A stretch of DNA of 64,000 nucleotides from Nitratireductor aquimarinus (GTDB taxonomy: Bacteria; Pseudomonadota; Alphaproteobacteria; Rhizobiales; Rhizobiaceae), in NCBI RefSeq assembly GCF_017255295.1, contig NZ_JAFKDE010000008.1, positions 186,001 through 250,000 on the forward strand. Direction: 5' to 3'. The notes under the pieces were generated by a model, which was not told the DNA's origin, ran no database searches, and saw nothing but the letters and a program-made list of their open reading frames with translations. Positions 32,241 through 40,959 of the stretch are shown here, one piece after another (the first letter of the stretch is position 1; each line of letters starts with the position of its first letter). The translations under genes were made by a program, and so were the position numbers.

Positions 32241-34700
32241 TCAGCCCTTTACGCGTTCCCCCGGCGGATCGTAGAGCGGCGCCATGTGCACCGTGGCCGC
32301 GAAGCGTTCGTTCGCCACGATGAGTTCGTAGTCTCCCGATGTCAGAAATGCGTCGTCGACGCCCCCGGCGGCGCGCACATAGCCGTAGCCGACGGGTTTG
32401 CCGACCGTGTAGCCATAGCCGCCGCTCGTCAGATAGCCGACCGGCTCGCCATTGCGCAGGATCGTTTCCCGGCCAAGCAGAACCGCGTCGGGGTCAGCCG
32501 TGGTGAAGCAGGCAAGGCGTTTGGTCAAAGGGCCGCCAGAAGCTGCCTCACAGGCCTCGCGCCCGATGAACGGCGTGTCACGGCGCAGCTTCACGGCCCA
32601 GCCAAGCCCCGCCTCGAACGGGTTGTCATTGGGTGTCACATCCGAGCCCCAGGCGCGATAACCCTTCTCCAGCCGGAGCGACTCGATGGCGCGATAACCC
32701 ACGGGGCGGATCTCCTGCGCGCGGCCTTTGTCCATCAGCGCGTCAAACACGTCGCCCGTGCCCTCGATGGGCACATGCAGCTCCCAGCCCAGTTCACCAA
32801 CATAGGTCACGCGCATGGCGCGCACGCGGTGCCCGGCAATGTCGATCTCCTGCACCCGGCCGAAGCGGAAGGCCTCGTTGCCGACATCGGCCCCGGTCAC
32901 GGCGGCGAGAACCTCGCGTGCCCGCGGCCCCATCAGGGAGAGCGTGCCATGTTTCTCGGTCACGTCGACAAGACGGGCGTTTGCGCCGGCAGGCAGGTGG
33001 TCTTCTATCCACGCAAAGTCGTGGGTGCGCGAACCTGTTCCGGTCACGATGTAGAAGTGATCATCGGCAAGACGGGCGACGGTCAGGTCGCATTCAATGC
33101 CGCCGCGCGAATTCAGGATCTGCGTGTAGGTCAGGCGTCCGGCGGGCTTGGCGACGTGGTTGGCGCAGATGCGCTCCAGCGCGTCCGCCGCATCGGGGCC
33201 GGTCAGCTCATACTTGGCGAAGGATGACTGATCGAAAACGCCGACCTTTTCGCGCACATGCGCATGTTCCTCACCGACGGGGCCAAACCAGTTCTGCCGC
33301 CCCATGGAATAGTCGTCCCGCGCGTCCATCCCCTCCGGCGCAAACCAGTTGGGCCGTTCCCAGCCGAGCTTCGAGCCGAACACCGCGCGGTGATCCTGAA
33401 GCTTTGCATAGAGCGGGGAGACGATGCGCGGCCTGCCGCTTTCATATTCCTCATGCGGGAACGCCACCGTGTAGTGCTTGCCATAGGCTTCGAGCGTGCG
33501 CTCCTCGACCCATTTGCGGTTCCGGTGCAGCTCCGAGAAGCGGCGAATGTCCACGACCCAGAGATCCAGCGGAGCCTCGCCGCGCACCACCCATTCCGCC
33601 AGCACCCAGCCCGCACCGCCGCCTGCGGCGATGCCGAAGGCGTTGAAGCCGGCCCCGACAAACATGTTGGCGCATTCCGGGGTCTGTCCGAGAATGAAAT
33701 TGCCGTCCGGCGTGAAGCTTTCAGGCCCGTTGATCATCTGCCTGACGCCTGCTTCGGCGAGTGCCGGAACACGCTCGATGGCCTGTGTCATGTGCTGTTC
33801 GAAATGGTCGAAATCGTCGTCGAACAACTGGAATTCGAACCGGTTCGGCACATCTCCGCCCGGCAGGCCGGTGGCCCAGCTCTGCGGGTTCGGTTCGTAG
33901 CCGCCCATGACGAGGCCGCCGACCTCCTCCTTGAAATAGATGCGGCGGTCGGGATCGCGCACGGTCGGCGTGTCGGAAGAGAGCCCCTCGATCTTCTCGG
34001 TCACGATGTACTGGTGCTTGACCGGTTGCAGCGGCACCGAGACCCCGGCCATCGCACCGATCTGACGGGCCCATTGGCCGCCGCAATTGACCACTTTTTC
34101 GCAGGCGATCCTGCCACGATCCGTCTCCACGGCAACGATGCGGCCGCCCTCCATCTCGAAGCCGGTCACCTGAACGCCTTCAAAGAGCCGCGCCCCGTTC
34201 ATGCGCGCGCCCCTGGCGAGTGACTGGGTGATGTCGGACGGGCTGGCCTGCCCATCCGTGGGCAGCCAGGACGCGCCGATCAGGTCGGACGTGTCCATGA
34301 GCGGCCACATCCGCTTCACTTCCTCCGGCCCGACAAGCTCCATCTCCATGCCGAAGCTGCGCGCGGTGGTGGCAAGCCGTCTGAACTCGGTCCAGCGGTC
34401 TTCATTGGTGGCGAGCCGCAGGCAGCCGGTCATTTTCCAGCCGGTCTCCAGACCCGTTTCCTCGTGCAGCCTTTTGTACAGATCCACCGAGTATTTCAGC
34501 ACGCGCGTGATCGACGCCGACGAGCGCAGCTGACCGATCAGCCCGGCGGCATGCCAGGTCGAGCCCGATGTCAGTTTGCCCTGTTCCAGAAGAATGACGT
34601 CGGCCTTGTGGTCGCGGGCAAGGTGGTAGGCTGTCGAGCAGCCGATGATGCCGCCTCCGATGACGACGATCTGGGCATGCGAAGGCAGGGTCTGGGTCAT
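32241..34700 (-). CDS. Dimethylglycine/sarcosine dehydrogenase-type FAD oxidoreductase fused to GcvT
   Basis: 819 residues. N-terminal half: a DAO-type FAD domain with VVIGGGIIGCSTAYHLARD and the covalent-flavin-type motif SGSTWHAAGLIGQLRSS, in which the His usually links FAD. The middle FAO_M region leads into a C-terminal GcvT/aminomethyltransferase domain (YELTGPDAADALERIC, GTGSRTHDFAWI, MGPRAREVLAAV, VGELGWELHVP). Such enzymes demethylate N-methyl amino acids and pass the one-carbon unit to tetrahydrofolate. It overlaps the kinase-like gene (ATGA). The exact methylamine cannot be told; neighbours suggest a choline or ethanolamine metabolite. Confidence 0.92.
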   Translation of the reverse strand: MTQTLPSHAQIVVIGGGIIGCSTAYHLARDHKADVILLEQGKLTSGSTWHAAGLIGQLRSSASITRVLKYSVDLYKRLHEETGLETGWKMTGCLRLATNEDRWTEFRRLATTARSFGMEMELVGPEEVKRMWPLMDTSDLIGASWLPTDGQASPSDITQSLARGARMNGARLFEGVQVTGFEMEGGRIVAVETDRGRIACEKVVNCGGQWARQIGAMAGVSVPLQPVKHQYIVTEKIEGLSSDTPTVRDPDRRIYFKEEVGGLVMGGYEPNPQSWATGLPGGDVPNRFEFQLFDDDFDHFEQHMTQAIERVPALAEAGVRQMINGPESFTPDGNFILGQTPECANMFVGAGFNAFGIAAGGGAGWVLAEWVVRGEAPLDLWVVDIRRFSELHRNRKWVEERTLEAYGKHYTVAFPHEEYESGRPRIVSPLYAKLQDHRAVFGSKLGWERPNWFAPEGMDARDDYSMGRQNWFGPVGEEHAHVREKVGVFDQSSFAKYELTGPDAADALERICANHVAKPAGRLTYTQILNSRGGIECDLTVARLADDHFYIVTGTGSRTHDFAWIEDHLPAGANARLVDVTEKHGTLSLMGPRAREVLAAVTGADVGNEAFRFGRVQEIDIAGHRVRAMRVTYVGELGWELHVPIEGTGDVFDALMDKGRAQEIRPVGYRAIESLRLEKGYRAWGSDVTPNDNPFEAGLGWAVKLRRDTPFIGREACEAASGGPLTKRLACFTTADPDAVLLGRETILRNGEPVGYLTSGGYGYTVGKPVGYGYVRAAGGVDDAFLTSGDYELIVANERFAATVHMAPLYDPPGERVKG

Positions 34701-35608
34701 CGTGATGCGCGTCCGTATTGGGTGTAGAAAGTGTCCAGTGCGGCCTCGAGCCGCGAGAGGTTCTCATGCGTGTAGGCAACGTAGTCGGTGCCCGGCGCGT
34801 CGAGATAAAGCTCGGAGGTCATGCTCCACATCGCCTCGCGCAACAGCGAAGCGCACTGCATGGAGCCCAGCGAACGCCGCAGGTCCCAATCGGGCGTGCG
34901 GTCGAAATAATAGCCGAGCAGCGCTTCGGACTCTTCGTCCGAAAAGCTGGCGTTGGAGGAGAGCCCCGCCAGATCGAACATCGCCGTCGAGAAGCCGGCA
35001 TATTCGAAATCGATCAGCCACAGCCGCTTGCCGTCATCCAGAAGGTTGGCTGGCAGGAGGTCGTTGTGACCGAACACGATTGGAAGCGGCGTCTGTACGG
35101 CTTCCAGCTCATCGGCCAGCGCGAGATAGGCCGGCAGCTGTTCCGTCATCCGGCTCCCGCCTTCCTTCAGGGTGCGCGCATAGTCGCGGATGACGTGAAA
35201 CGGCCAGAACATGAAGCCCGGCCCTGAAACATGGTGCGGCATGTCCTGATGAAAATCGCGAACGATCCTGGCGACGCGTTCAATGTTGGCGCGCACATCG
35301 GCTTCGCCGTATGTTCTGGCATTGAGATGTCTGCAAACCATCACGCCGGGCGCCGCATGCTCGACGGCTGGTGCAAGAGACGCTAACTCGGCGGCGCGCG
35401 CGGTCATCAATTCGCGGTCGCGGATAACGTGATGAAAGGGATAGTCCTTGCCGAAACGGACCACATGGCCGCCGGCATCGTCGGTAACGAGCCAGCTTTC
35501 ATTGCTGATGCCGCCGACAAGCGGCTCTATCGTGATTGCCCCCTGCCATAGGGGCAGTGCCGCAATCCGATCAGAGCCCGGGGCGGTGATTTCCCGTGCT
35601 GCCGTCAT
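34697..35608 (-). CDS. Choline/ethanolamine kinase-like phosphotransferase
   Basis: 303 residues of the APH/choline kinase superfamily. Catalytic HxDxxxxN motif as FGHNDLLPANLL and metal-binding WLIDFEYAG, the latter spelling being typical of choline and ethanolamine kinases. An N-terminal GGISNESWLV loop binds ATP. I start it at ATG 35608, with GGGAGGAG five bases upstream; the frame continues to 35674 without a ribosome site. It is first in an operon with the GcvT-fused dehydrogenase and EutH and divergent from a DeoR regulator. The phosphoryl acceptor could be ethanolamine, choline or an N-methyl derivative. Confidence 0.85.
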   Translation of the reverse strand: MTAAREITAPGSDRIAALPLWQGAITIEPLVGGISNESWLVTDDAGGHVVRFGKDYPFHHVIRDRELMTARAAELASLAPAVEHAAPGVMVCRHLNARTYGEADVRANIERVARIVRDFHQDMPHHVSGPGFMFWPFHVIRDYARTLKEGGSRMTEQLPAYLALADELEAVQTPLPIVFGHNDLLPANLLDDGKRLWLIDFEYAGFSTAMFDLAGLSSNASFSDEESEALLGYYFDRTPDWDLRRSLGSMQCASLLREAMWSMTSELYLDAPGTDYVAYTHENLSRLEAALDTFYTQYGRASR

Positions 35609-35691
35609 GTCTCCTCCCGCAGCCTTTGGCTGTCGATTTTGAGGAAGAATTGATGGGCATCTGTGTGAAGTCAACAGAAAAATGTTGAAGT

Positions 35692-35721
35692 TTGACCGAT
35701 TTGCATCTTCTTGAATTTAAA
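35692..35721 (+). promoter_or_regulatory. Possible promoter of the DeoR gene
   Basis: TTGACC (35692-35697) and TTTAAA (35716-35721), 18 bases apart, in an AT-rich patch of the kinase/DeoR divergent region. A start of transcription near 35728 agrees with translation from ATG 35771 and excludes the in-frame start at 35711. Weak match, not confirmed by a second signal. Confidence 0.3.
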
Positions 35722-35770
35722 ATCAGTCATGATAGGGCATAAACGGGCACAACCGGTAAGGGCAACGCAG

Positions 35771-36532
35771 ATGAACTATTCCCCCCGCCATGGTCGGATT
35801 CTGGATCTTCTGACAGAGCAGGGCACAATGGGCGTCAATGATCTGGCGCAGCATCTGGAGGTGTCGGTGGAAACCGTCCGCCGCGATGTGAAGGCGCTTG
35901 CCGGGCGTGGCGCCATCGTGCGCATGCATGGCGCCATCGCCTTGCCGTCCGTGGTCAGCGAAGCGCCGTTCGAGCGGCGCATGCGGGAGAACCGGCAGGC
36001 CAAGGAGACCATCGCCGCACTGGCCGCCTCGACGATCCGCGATGGCGAGTCGGTGATGCTCGACACGGGCACCACCACCAGCCTTCTGGCGCGCGCGCTG
36101 CTGGACCACCGCCAGTTGACCGTCGTTACCAACTCATCCGACATTGCCCGCACGCTGGCGACCGTCAATGGCAACAAGGTCTACATGGCCGGCGGGGAGT
36201 TGCGCAGCGACAGTGGCTCCGCGCTCGGCTTTTCCGCCATCGAGTTCGTCAGTCGTTTCAGCGTTGATCACGCCATCATTTCCGCGGGCGCAGTGAACGC
36301 GGTGACCGGCATCATGGATTACGATCTGGAGGAGGCGCAGTTCGGCAACGCGGTTCTGGCGCGTGGTCGCCGCCGGGTTGTCGTGACCGATGCTTCCAAG
36401 TTCGGCCGGAAGGGGCTGGTGCGCGTCTGCTCCTTTGCCGAAGTCGATTCGCTCATCGTCGACAGCATGCCGCCGGAAGACCTGTCCGAAGCGCTTCGTC
36501 TGGCCGATGTGACGGTTACCTGCCCTGCCTGA
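35771..36532 (+). CDS. DeoR/GlpR family transcriptional regulator
   Basis: 253 residues. The N-terminal DeoR helix-turn-helix reads SPRHGRILDLLTEQGTMGVNDLAQHLEVSVETVRRDVKAL (in parts), followed by the phosphosugar-binding DeoRC domain with GESVMLDTGTTTSLLARAL, NSSDIARTL, GGELRSDSGSALG and TDASKFGRKGLVRV. ATG 35771 with AAGGG nine bases upstream is preferred over upstream in-frame starts. DeoR regulators usually sense phosphorylated sugars or polyols; here it is divergent from the kinase/dehydrogenase/EutH operon, so a phosphorylated product of the kinase is a likely effector. Confidence 0.9.
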   Translation: MNYSPRHGRILDLLTEQGTMGVNDLAQHLEVSVETVRRDVKALAGRGAIVRMHGAIALPSVVSEAPFERRMRENRQAKETIAALAASTIRDGESVMLDTGTTTSLLARALLDHRQLTVVTNSSDIARTLATVNGNKVYMAGGELRSDSGSALGFSAIEFVSRFSVDHAIISAGAVNAVTGIMDYDLEEAQFGNAVLARGRRRVVVTDASKFGRKGLVRVCSFAEVDSLIVDSMPPEDLSEALRLADVTVTCPA

Positions 36533-36645
36533 CGGGGGCGTTCAGCCCGCCGGCGCACCACGCCTGTGGGAAAGCTGTACATTTGTTCTCCGACAAAACA
36601 GTTCCTGCACAATCAACTTGCTTTCCGTCTCGGGATTTGGTTCGT

Positions 36646-36748
36646 TCCGCGCATCCACAGGGGTGCCGCGTATCGCCGCGGCTGAGATGAGGGTGCAAAT
36701 CCTCGGGCCCTAGAAGCTGATCTGGGTAATGCCAGCGGAGCAAGGAGG
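36646..36748 (+). promoter_or_regulatory. TPP riboswitch (THI box)
   Basis: All conserved parts are present in order: GGGGTGCC, the stem GCCGCG/CGCGGC, CTGAGATGAGGGT, the GGGCCCTAGAAG junction and CTGATCTGGGTAATGCCAGCG. Its 3' end runs into AAGGAGG, the ribosome site of the following gene (ATG 36755). Thiamin pyrophosphate would therefore most likely block translation initiation, the usual mode in Alphaproteobacteria. It controls ykoF-thiXZY. Confidence 0.95.
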
Positions 36749-36754
36749 ACAATC

Positions 36755-37363
36755 ATGTTCGCAGGTGCGCAGCTTTCCCTTTATCCGATGACCGACAATT
36801 TCGTCGACGTCATCATGTCGTCGCTCTCCGCGTTCGATCCTTACCGGGACCGGTTGCGAATCGAGACCGACGATATCTCCACGCTCGTCGTCGGCCCGCC
36901 CGAAGTGCTGTTTCCGGCGCTGCGCGATTTCTATGTCGCCGCCGCATCCACCCGCCATCACGTGGTGCTGCGCGCCACGCTCTCGCGCGGCTGCCCCGGC
37001 GAGCCCGACGATCCGATCTGCAGCACCTCTGCACTCGCCAATCCGTCAGAGCCGCTCGCCGAACGGCAGAAGGCGGCGCTTGCAGCAGTGGCCAATGCCA
37101 AGACCACGTCGGAAATCGCACGCGCGCAGTTCTCGCTTTACGTGATGGGCGCCGGCGATCACATGGCGGAGATCATGGGCTGCATCGACTTCCTGAAGTC
37201 GAGCGGCGTCTTTGACCGCTCCAAGAATTTCTGCAGCCGTCTCACCGGCGATGCAGGCCCGGTTTTCGCAACGCTCGAACAGGCCTTCTGCCGGTTCGGT
37301 CCGCCCGAAGGCCATGTGACGGTCGATCTCACCGTTTCCGCCAACAGCCCCTCCACGGCCTGA
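36755..37363 (+). CDS. ykoF: YkoF-type thiamin/HMP-binding protein
   Basis: 202 residues, two similar YKOF domains: GAQLSLYPMTDNFVDVIMSSLSAF near the start and AQFSLYVMGAGDHMAEIMGCIDFL near residue 128. The repeated AQxSLYxM, D, and I pattern shows the internal duplication. YkoF binds thiamin or its hydroxymethylpyrimidine part and is cytosolic. It lies six bases after the TPP riboswitch and five bases before the permease gene, so its role in salvage of pyrimidine precursors is well supported by context. Confidence 0.93.
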   Translation: MFAGAQLSLYPMTDNFVDVIMSSLSAFDPYRDRLRIETDDISTLVVGPPEVLFPALRDFYVAAASTRHHVVLRATLSRGCPGEPDDPICSTSALANPSEPLAERQKAALAAVANAKTTSEIARAQFSLYVMGAGDHMAEIMGCIDFLKSSGVFDRSKNFCSRLTGDAGPVFATLEQAFCRFGPPEGHVTVDLTVSANSPSTA

Positions 37364-37367
37364 CCCC

Positions 37368-38156
37368 ATGTCTCAGGGTCGGCCCCGTCCTGCGGGCGGA
37401 CGGCTGGTGCGCGGCTTGCCTGCCCTGGCAAGCGTTGCCGGTGCAATCCTCCTTTGGGAAATCTATGTGCGGCTGTCGGGCATTTCGCCGCTGGTTCTGC
37501 CTGCGCCTTCGCGCGTCATCGAACAGATGGGCGTCAACCGCGCCCTCCTGTGGGAGAACACGCTGCCGACGCTGAGCGCGACGCTGACCGGCTTTGCCTT
37601 CTCCGTCAGCATCGCCTTTGCCCTCTCGGTGGCGCTCGATTTCCTGCCGAAGCTGCGGCGGGCGCTGTTCCCGATCTTTGTCGTCAGCCAGACCCTGCCG
37701 CTGGTGGCCATCGCGCCGCTGGCCGTCCTGTGGTTCGGTTTCGGTCTCACACCGAAAATCCTGCTCGTGGCGCTCGTCACCTTCTTTCCCATGCTGGTGG
37801 CGCTGGTCGATGGCTACGAATCCACCGATCCCGAAATCGAAACGCTGATGCGCTCCATGGGCGCGTCGCGATGGAAAGTGTTCCGGGCGGCGCGCTTTCC
37901 CTCGGCCATGCCCTATTTCTTCGCCGGCCTGCGGATTTCGATCACCTATGCCGTGGTCGCCGCGATCTTCTCCGAATATGTCGGCGCGCGCGCCGGGCTC
38001 GGCATTGTCATTCTCAACGCCAAGAACAGCTTTCGCCCGGATCTCATGCTGGCGGCGGTCGTGGTCAGCTCCACGCTGACACTGGTGCTCTTCGGCGTCT
38101 CGGCGCTTCTGCAACGCGCGCTGCTGCGCTGGCGTGAAGCGGGGCAGACACGATGA
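37368..38156 (+). CDS. thiX: Thiamin-precursor ABC transporter permease ThiX
   Basis: 262 residues with about six membrane segments, of the BPD_transp_1/NitT-TauT permease type: LPLVAIAPLAVLWFGFGLTPKILLVALVTFFPMLVALVDG and the EAA-like loop SMGASRWKVFRAARFPSAMPYFFAGLRI, both in parts. The downstream binding protein is THI5-like, and the operon begins with a TPP riboswitch, so import of hydroxymethylpyrimidine or its aminopyrimidine precursor is the expected function. It overlaps thiZ by four bases. Confidence 0.92.
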   Translation: MSQGRPRPAGGRLVRGLPALASVAGAILLWEIYVRLSGISPLVLPAPSRVIEQMGVNRALLWENTLPTLSATLTGFAFSVSIAFALSVALDFLPKLRRALFPIFVVSQTLPLVAIAPLAVLWFGFGLTPKILLVALVTFFPMLVALVDGYESTDPEIETLMRSMGASRWKVFRAARFPSAMPYFFAGLRISITYAVVAAIFSEYVGARAGLGIVILNAKNSFRPDLMLAAVVVSSTLTLVLFGVSALLQRALLRWREAGQTR

Positions 38157-38908
38157 GCGCTCTTGAAATGCGCAATGTGGGCGTGACGCTTGGCGAGACC
38201 GCCGTGCTCGACGATGTGTCGCTGCATGTGGGGCAGGGGGAGTTCGTCTCCATTCTCGGCCCTTCGGGAGCGGGAAAATCCACCCTGTTTCGCCTGCTCA
38301 CCGGCGCGCTTGCGCCGGATCGCGGCGAGATCCTGCGCGATGGCGCGCCGCTGAAGCGCGATGGCCAGACCTTCGCCTTCATGCCGCAGCGCGACGCGCT
38401 GATGCCCTGGCGACGCATCATCGACAACGTCATTCTGGGGCTGGAAGTGCAGGGTGTGCCCCGCGCCGAGGCGCGCGCCCGCGCGCTGCCGCTGTTCGCC
38501 GAATTCGGGCTGGAAGGCTTTGAACAGCGCTATCCGGCGGAACTCTCGGGCGGCATGCGTCAGCGCGCAGCCCTTCTGCGCACGGTCATTCAGGCCCGCC
38601 CGATCCAGCTTCTCGATGAACCCTTCGGCGCACTCGACGCACTCACCCGCGCGCAGATGCAGCGCTGGCTGGAGGACCGCTGGCGCGCCGCGCGCTGGAC
38701 CACGCTGCTCGTCACCCATGACGTGCGCGAGGCGGTCGCCCTTTCAGACCGCATCTATGTGCTGTCGCGCCGTCCCGCCCGCGTGATTTCCGAGGTCGTC
38801 GTCCGCGCCCCGCGCCCGCGCCTTGGCGCGCCGCTGCCGGACGAAGCCCGCGCGCTGGAAGAAGACCTTTTGAACACCTTGCTCAGTCAGACAGGAGAAA
38901 GACCATGA
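38153..38908 (+). CDS. thiZ: Thiamin-precursor ABC transporter ATPase ThiZ
   Basis: 251 residues. Walker A LGPSGAGKST, Q-loop FMPQRDALMPWR, signature ELSGGMRQRAALLR, Walker B IQLLDEPFGAL and the His switch LLVTHD. The layout is that of nitrate/taurine-type ATPases that pair with ThiX and ThiY. Overlaps both neighbours (ATGA at each junction), so translation is coupled. Confidence 0.93.
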   Translation: MSALEMRNVGVTLGETAVLDDVSLHVGQGEFVSILGPSGAGKSTLFRLLTGALAPDRGEILRDGAPLKRDGQTFAFMPQRDALMPWRRIIDNVILGLEVQGVPRAEARARALPLFAEFGLEGFEQRYPAELSGGMRQRAALLRTVIQARPIQLLDEPFGALDALTRAQMQRWLEDRWRAARWTTLLVTHDVREAVALSDRIYVLSRRPARVISEVVVRAPRPRLGAPLPDEARALEEDLLNTLLSQTGERP

Positions 38909-39894
38909 AAAGCCTGATAGCCGCAGCCCTGATGCTCGGCGCGATGGCGCTGCCGGCAACGGCGCAGGAGCGCCTGAGCGTCGCGCTGGACTGGACGCCC
39001 AATACCAACCATGTGGGGCTCTACGTCGCCCAGGCGAAGGGCTGGTTCAAGGATGCCGGCCTTGATGTCGAAATCCTGCCCTACACCGACACGTCCTCCG
39101 GCACGCTGGTCGCCACGGGCGTTGCCGAATTCGGCATTCTCAGCTCCGTCGGCTTCTACAGCCAGCGCGCCACGGGCGCCGACCTCACGGTCGTCATGGC
39201 GGTGATGCAGCACGAGACGGGCCGTCTCGTCTTCAACGGCGAGCGTGAAGACATCCAGCGCCCGGCCGATCTCGATGGCATGACCTATGCCGGTTTCGGC
39301 AGCGCATGGGAGCAGGCCCTCATCTCCACCATCATCCAGAACGATGGCGGCAAGGGCGAATTCGAGACCGTCACGCTCGGCACCTCCGCCTATGAGGCGC
39401 TTGCCAATGGCACGGTCGATTTCACGCTTGAGGTCAGCACCTGGGAAGGTGTGAACTCCGTGCTCCTCGACCGTCCGCAGCGCGCATTCCGCTATGCCGA
39501 TTACGGCGTGCCGGATCAGCACACCACCTATCTCGGCGGCAACGGAACCTGGCTGAAGGCCAACCCGGAGACCGCGCGCGCTTTCGTTGAAGCGGCTCAG
39601 CGCGGCTATGCCTTTGCTGCCGAGAACCCGGAAGAGGCAGCCGAGATGCTGATCGCCGAAACCGGCGGCATGCTGTCCAACCCGGAGCTGGTCCGCGCTT
39701 CCATGCAGGCCATCGTGGATGGCGGCTACCTGCAGGACGAAGGCGAACCGGTCGGCCTCATCGATGCGGACATGTTCGGCAACATCACGAAGTTCATGTT
39801 CGAGGCGGGCGTCATGCGCGATGCCGACGGCAAGCGCCTTGAGGAGATGCCGGACGTCTCCACCTGGTTCACCAACGCCTACCAGAAGCAGTAA
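38905..39894 (+). CDS. thiY: Pyrimidine-precursor-binding protein ThiY (NMT1/THI5 domain)
   Basis: 329 residues. Signal peptide ends PATAQE, followed by the NMT1/THI5-like fold: LDWTPNTNHVGLYVAQAKGWFKDAGLDVEI (in parts), VAEFGILSSVGFYSQRATGA and GTVDFTLEVSTWEGVN. The opening LDWxPNTNHxG is typical of ThiY and THI5 pyrimidine-binding proteins. It delivers N-formyl-aminopyrimidine or HMP to ThiXZ. It ends the operon before a strong terminator. Confidence 0.92.
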   Translation: MKSLIAAALMLGAMALPATAQERLSVALDWTPNTNHVGLYVAQAKGWFKDAGLDVEILPYTDTSSGTLVATGVAEFGILSSVGFYSQRATGADLTVVMAVMQHETGRLVFNGEREDIQRPADLDGMTYAGFGSAWEQALISTIIQNDGGKGEFETVTLGTSAYEALANGTVDFTLEVSTWEGVNSVLLDRPQRAFRYADYGVPDQHTTYLGGNGTWLKANPETARAFVEAAQRGYAFAAENPEEAAEMLIAETGGMLSNPELVRASMQAIVDGGYLQDEGEPVGLIDADMFGNITKFMFEAGVMRDADGKRLEEMPDVSTWFTNAYQKQ

Positions 39895-39917
39895 TTTCTG
39901 ACGCAGTTCAGAGATTT

Positions 39918-39955
39918 ACGGCCCGAAAGCCTCAGGAGGTTTTCGGGCCGTTTTA
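39918..39955. terminator. Bidirectional terminator between thiY and the phytase-like gene
   Basis: ACGGCCCGAAA (39918-39928) and TTTCGGGCCGT (39941-39951) form a perfect eleven-base-pair stem followed by TTTTAA on the plus strand. It separates convergent genes, and the A-run on the left makes it usable from both directions. Confidence 0.8.
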
Positions 39956-39957
39956 AT

Positions 39958-40881
39958 TCAGGGCATGGCCGGAAACGTCACGTCCACCAGCGCGAACACC
40001 GAGCGTTGCTCCTTCTTGATCCTGTCATCGCTGACCAGCAGAAAGAGTGACGGCGAGACCGCGACGATTCCTTCGAAATCCGCATCGTCGATACCGGGAA
40101 CATCAAGCCGAACTGCCTGCGTTTTGCATAAGGTGTCGGCCGCGCAGACCGCCGGGTCGACAAGCCGCAGATAGGGAACGAGCGCCTTGTCTTCCTTGAT
40201 GCGCTCCAGCACCAGAAGTCTGCCATCGGGCAGCGCCGTCATCGCCTTCACCCGCGACGCGCCGATATCCTCGCTCGACCACGAGAGCGTTTCGCCACCT
40301 TCCGCATAAAGCGTGTGCGCGGTGCGCGGCGCGGGCTCAAACGGTTCTTCGGGCAGGGTCACAAGGCCAAGCTCCGGGTGATGGGCTATGGATTCAAGGC
40401 CGCGGTTCTTGCCCGCCTGTCGGCTGCTGTCACGCACCGCCGATGGCAGATCGATCTCTGCCAGCCATCCCCCGTCACGCTTGAAAAGTGCGGCACGCGG
40501 TCCGCTTTCGCTCAGGATCGCGAAATTCAGTGCGCCCGTTTCATCTGGTCGTAGCATCAGCGCTTCCGGCCCGAACCCCTGTTCGGCAAGCGCATTGCCA
40601 TCTGCGTCGGTCAGCGCCGCAGCCGCCTGCGGCTCAAGGACCGTAATCGTCTCGCCATCGGTCGAGAAGGCGAGACTGAACAGCGTGGCCCGGTCGGAAA
40701 CCGCGTAAACGGTCTGCGTCTGCGGGTCGTAAGCGAGGCCGGATAACTCGGCCATCGTCTCTCCGTTCACATCGATTTCGGGCATCACCCGATGATCGAG
40801 AACCCGCGCCGACATCGGCTCGGCATTGACTGCAAGCGTGGTGGCGAGGGCGAGGAGGGGTGTCAAAAGAATGGTTCTCAA
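39958..40881 (-). CDS. Exported esterase-like-activity-of-phytase family protein
   Basis: 307 residues with a signal peptide ending LAVNAEP. Blocks ELSGLAYDPQTQTVYAVSDRA, GFGPEALMLRP, NRGLESIAHHPELGLVTLPEEP and IDDADFEGIVAVSPSLFLLVSDDR show the beta-propeller repeat of the phytase-like (PF13449 type) family. Whether it hydrolyses phosphate esters is not established for the family. It is just downstream of a phosphate transporter gene on the same strand, which fits phosphate metabolism. Confidence 0.8.
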   Translation of the reverse strand: MRTILLTPLLALATTLAVNAEPMSARVLDHRVMPEIDVNGETMAELSGLAYDPQTQTVYAVSDRATLFSLAFSTDGETITVLEPQAAAALTDADGNALAEQGFGPEALMLRPDETGALNFAILSESGPRAALFKRDGGWLAEIDLPSAVRDSSRQAGKNRGLESIAHHPELGLVTLPEEPFEPAPRTAHTLYAEGGETLSWSSEDIGASRVKAMTALPDGRLLVLERIKEDKALVPYLRLVDPAVCAADTLCKTQAVRLDVPGIDDADFEGIVAVSPSLFLLVSDDRIKKEQRSVFALVDVTFPAMP

Positions 40882-40959
40882 GGTTCAGACCTCATTTCTG
40901 GCGGAAATGCCTCTGGCAGACGGCAGGGGCGCCCCGGATTTTCCGAAGCGCCCGCTGCC

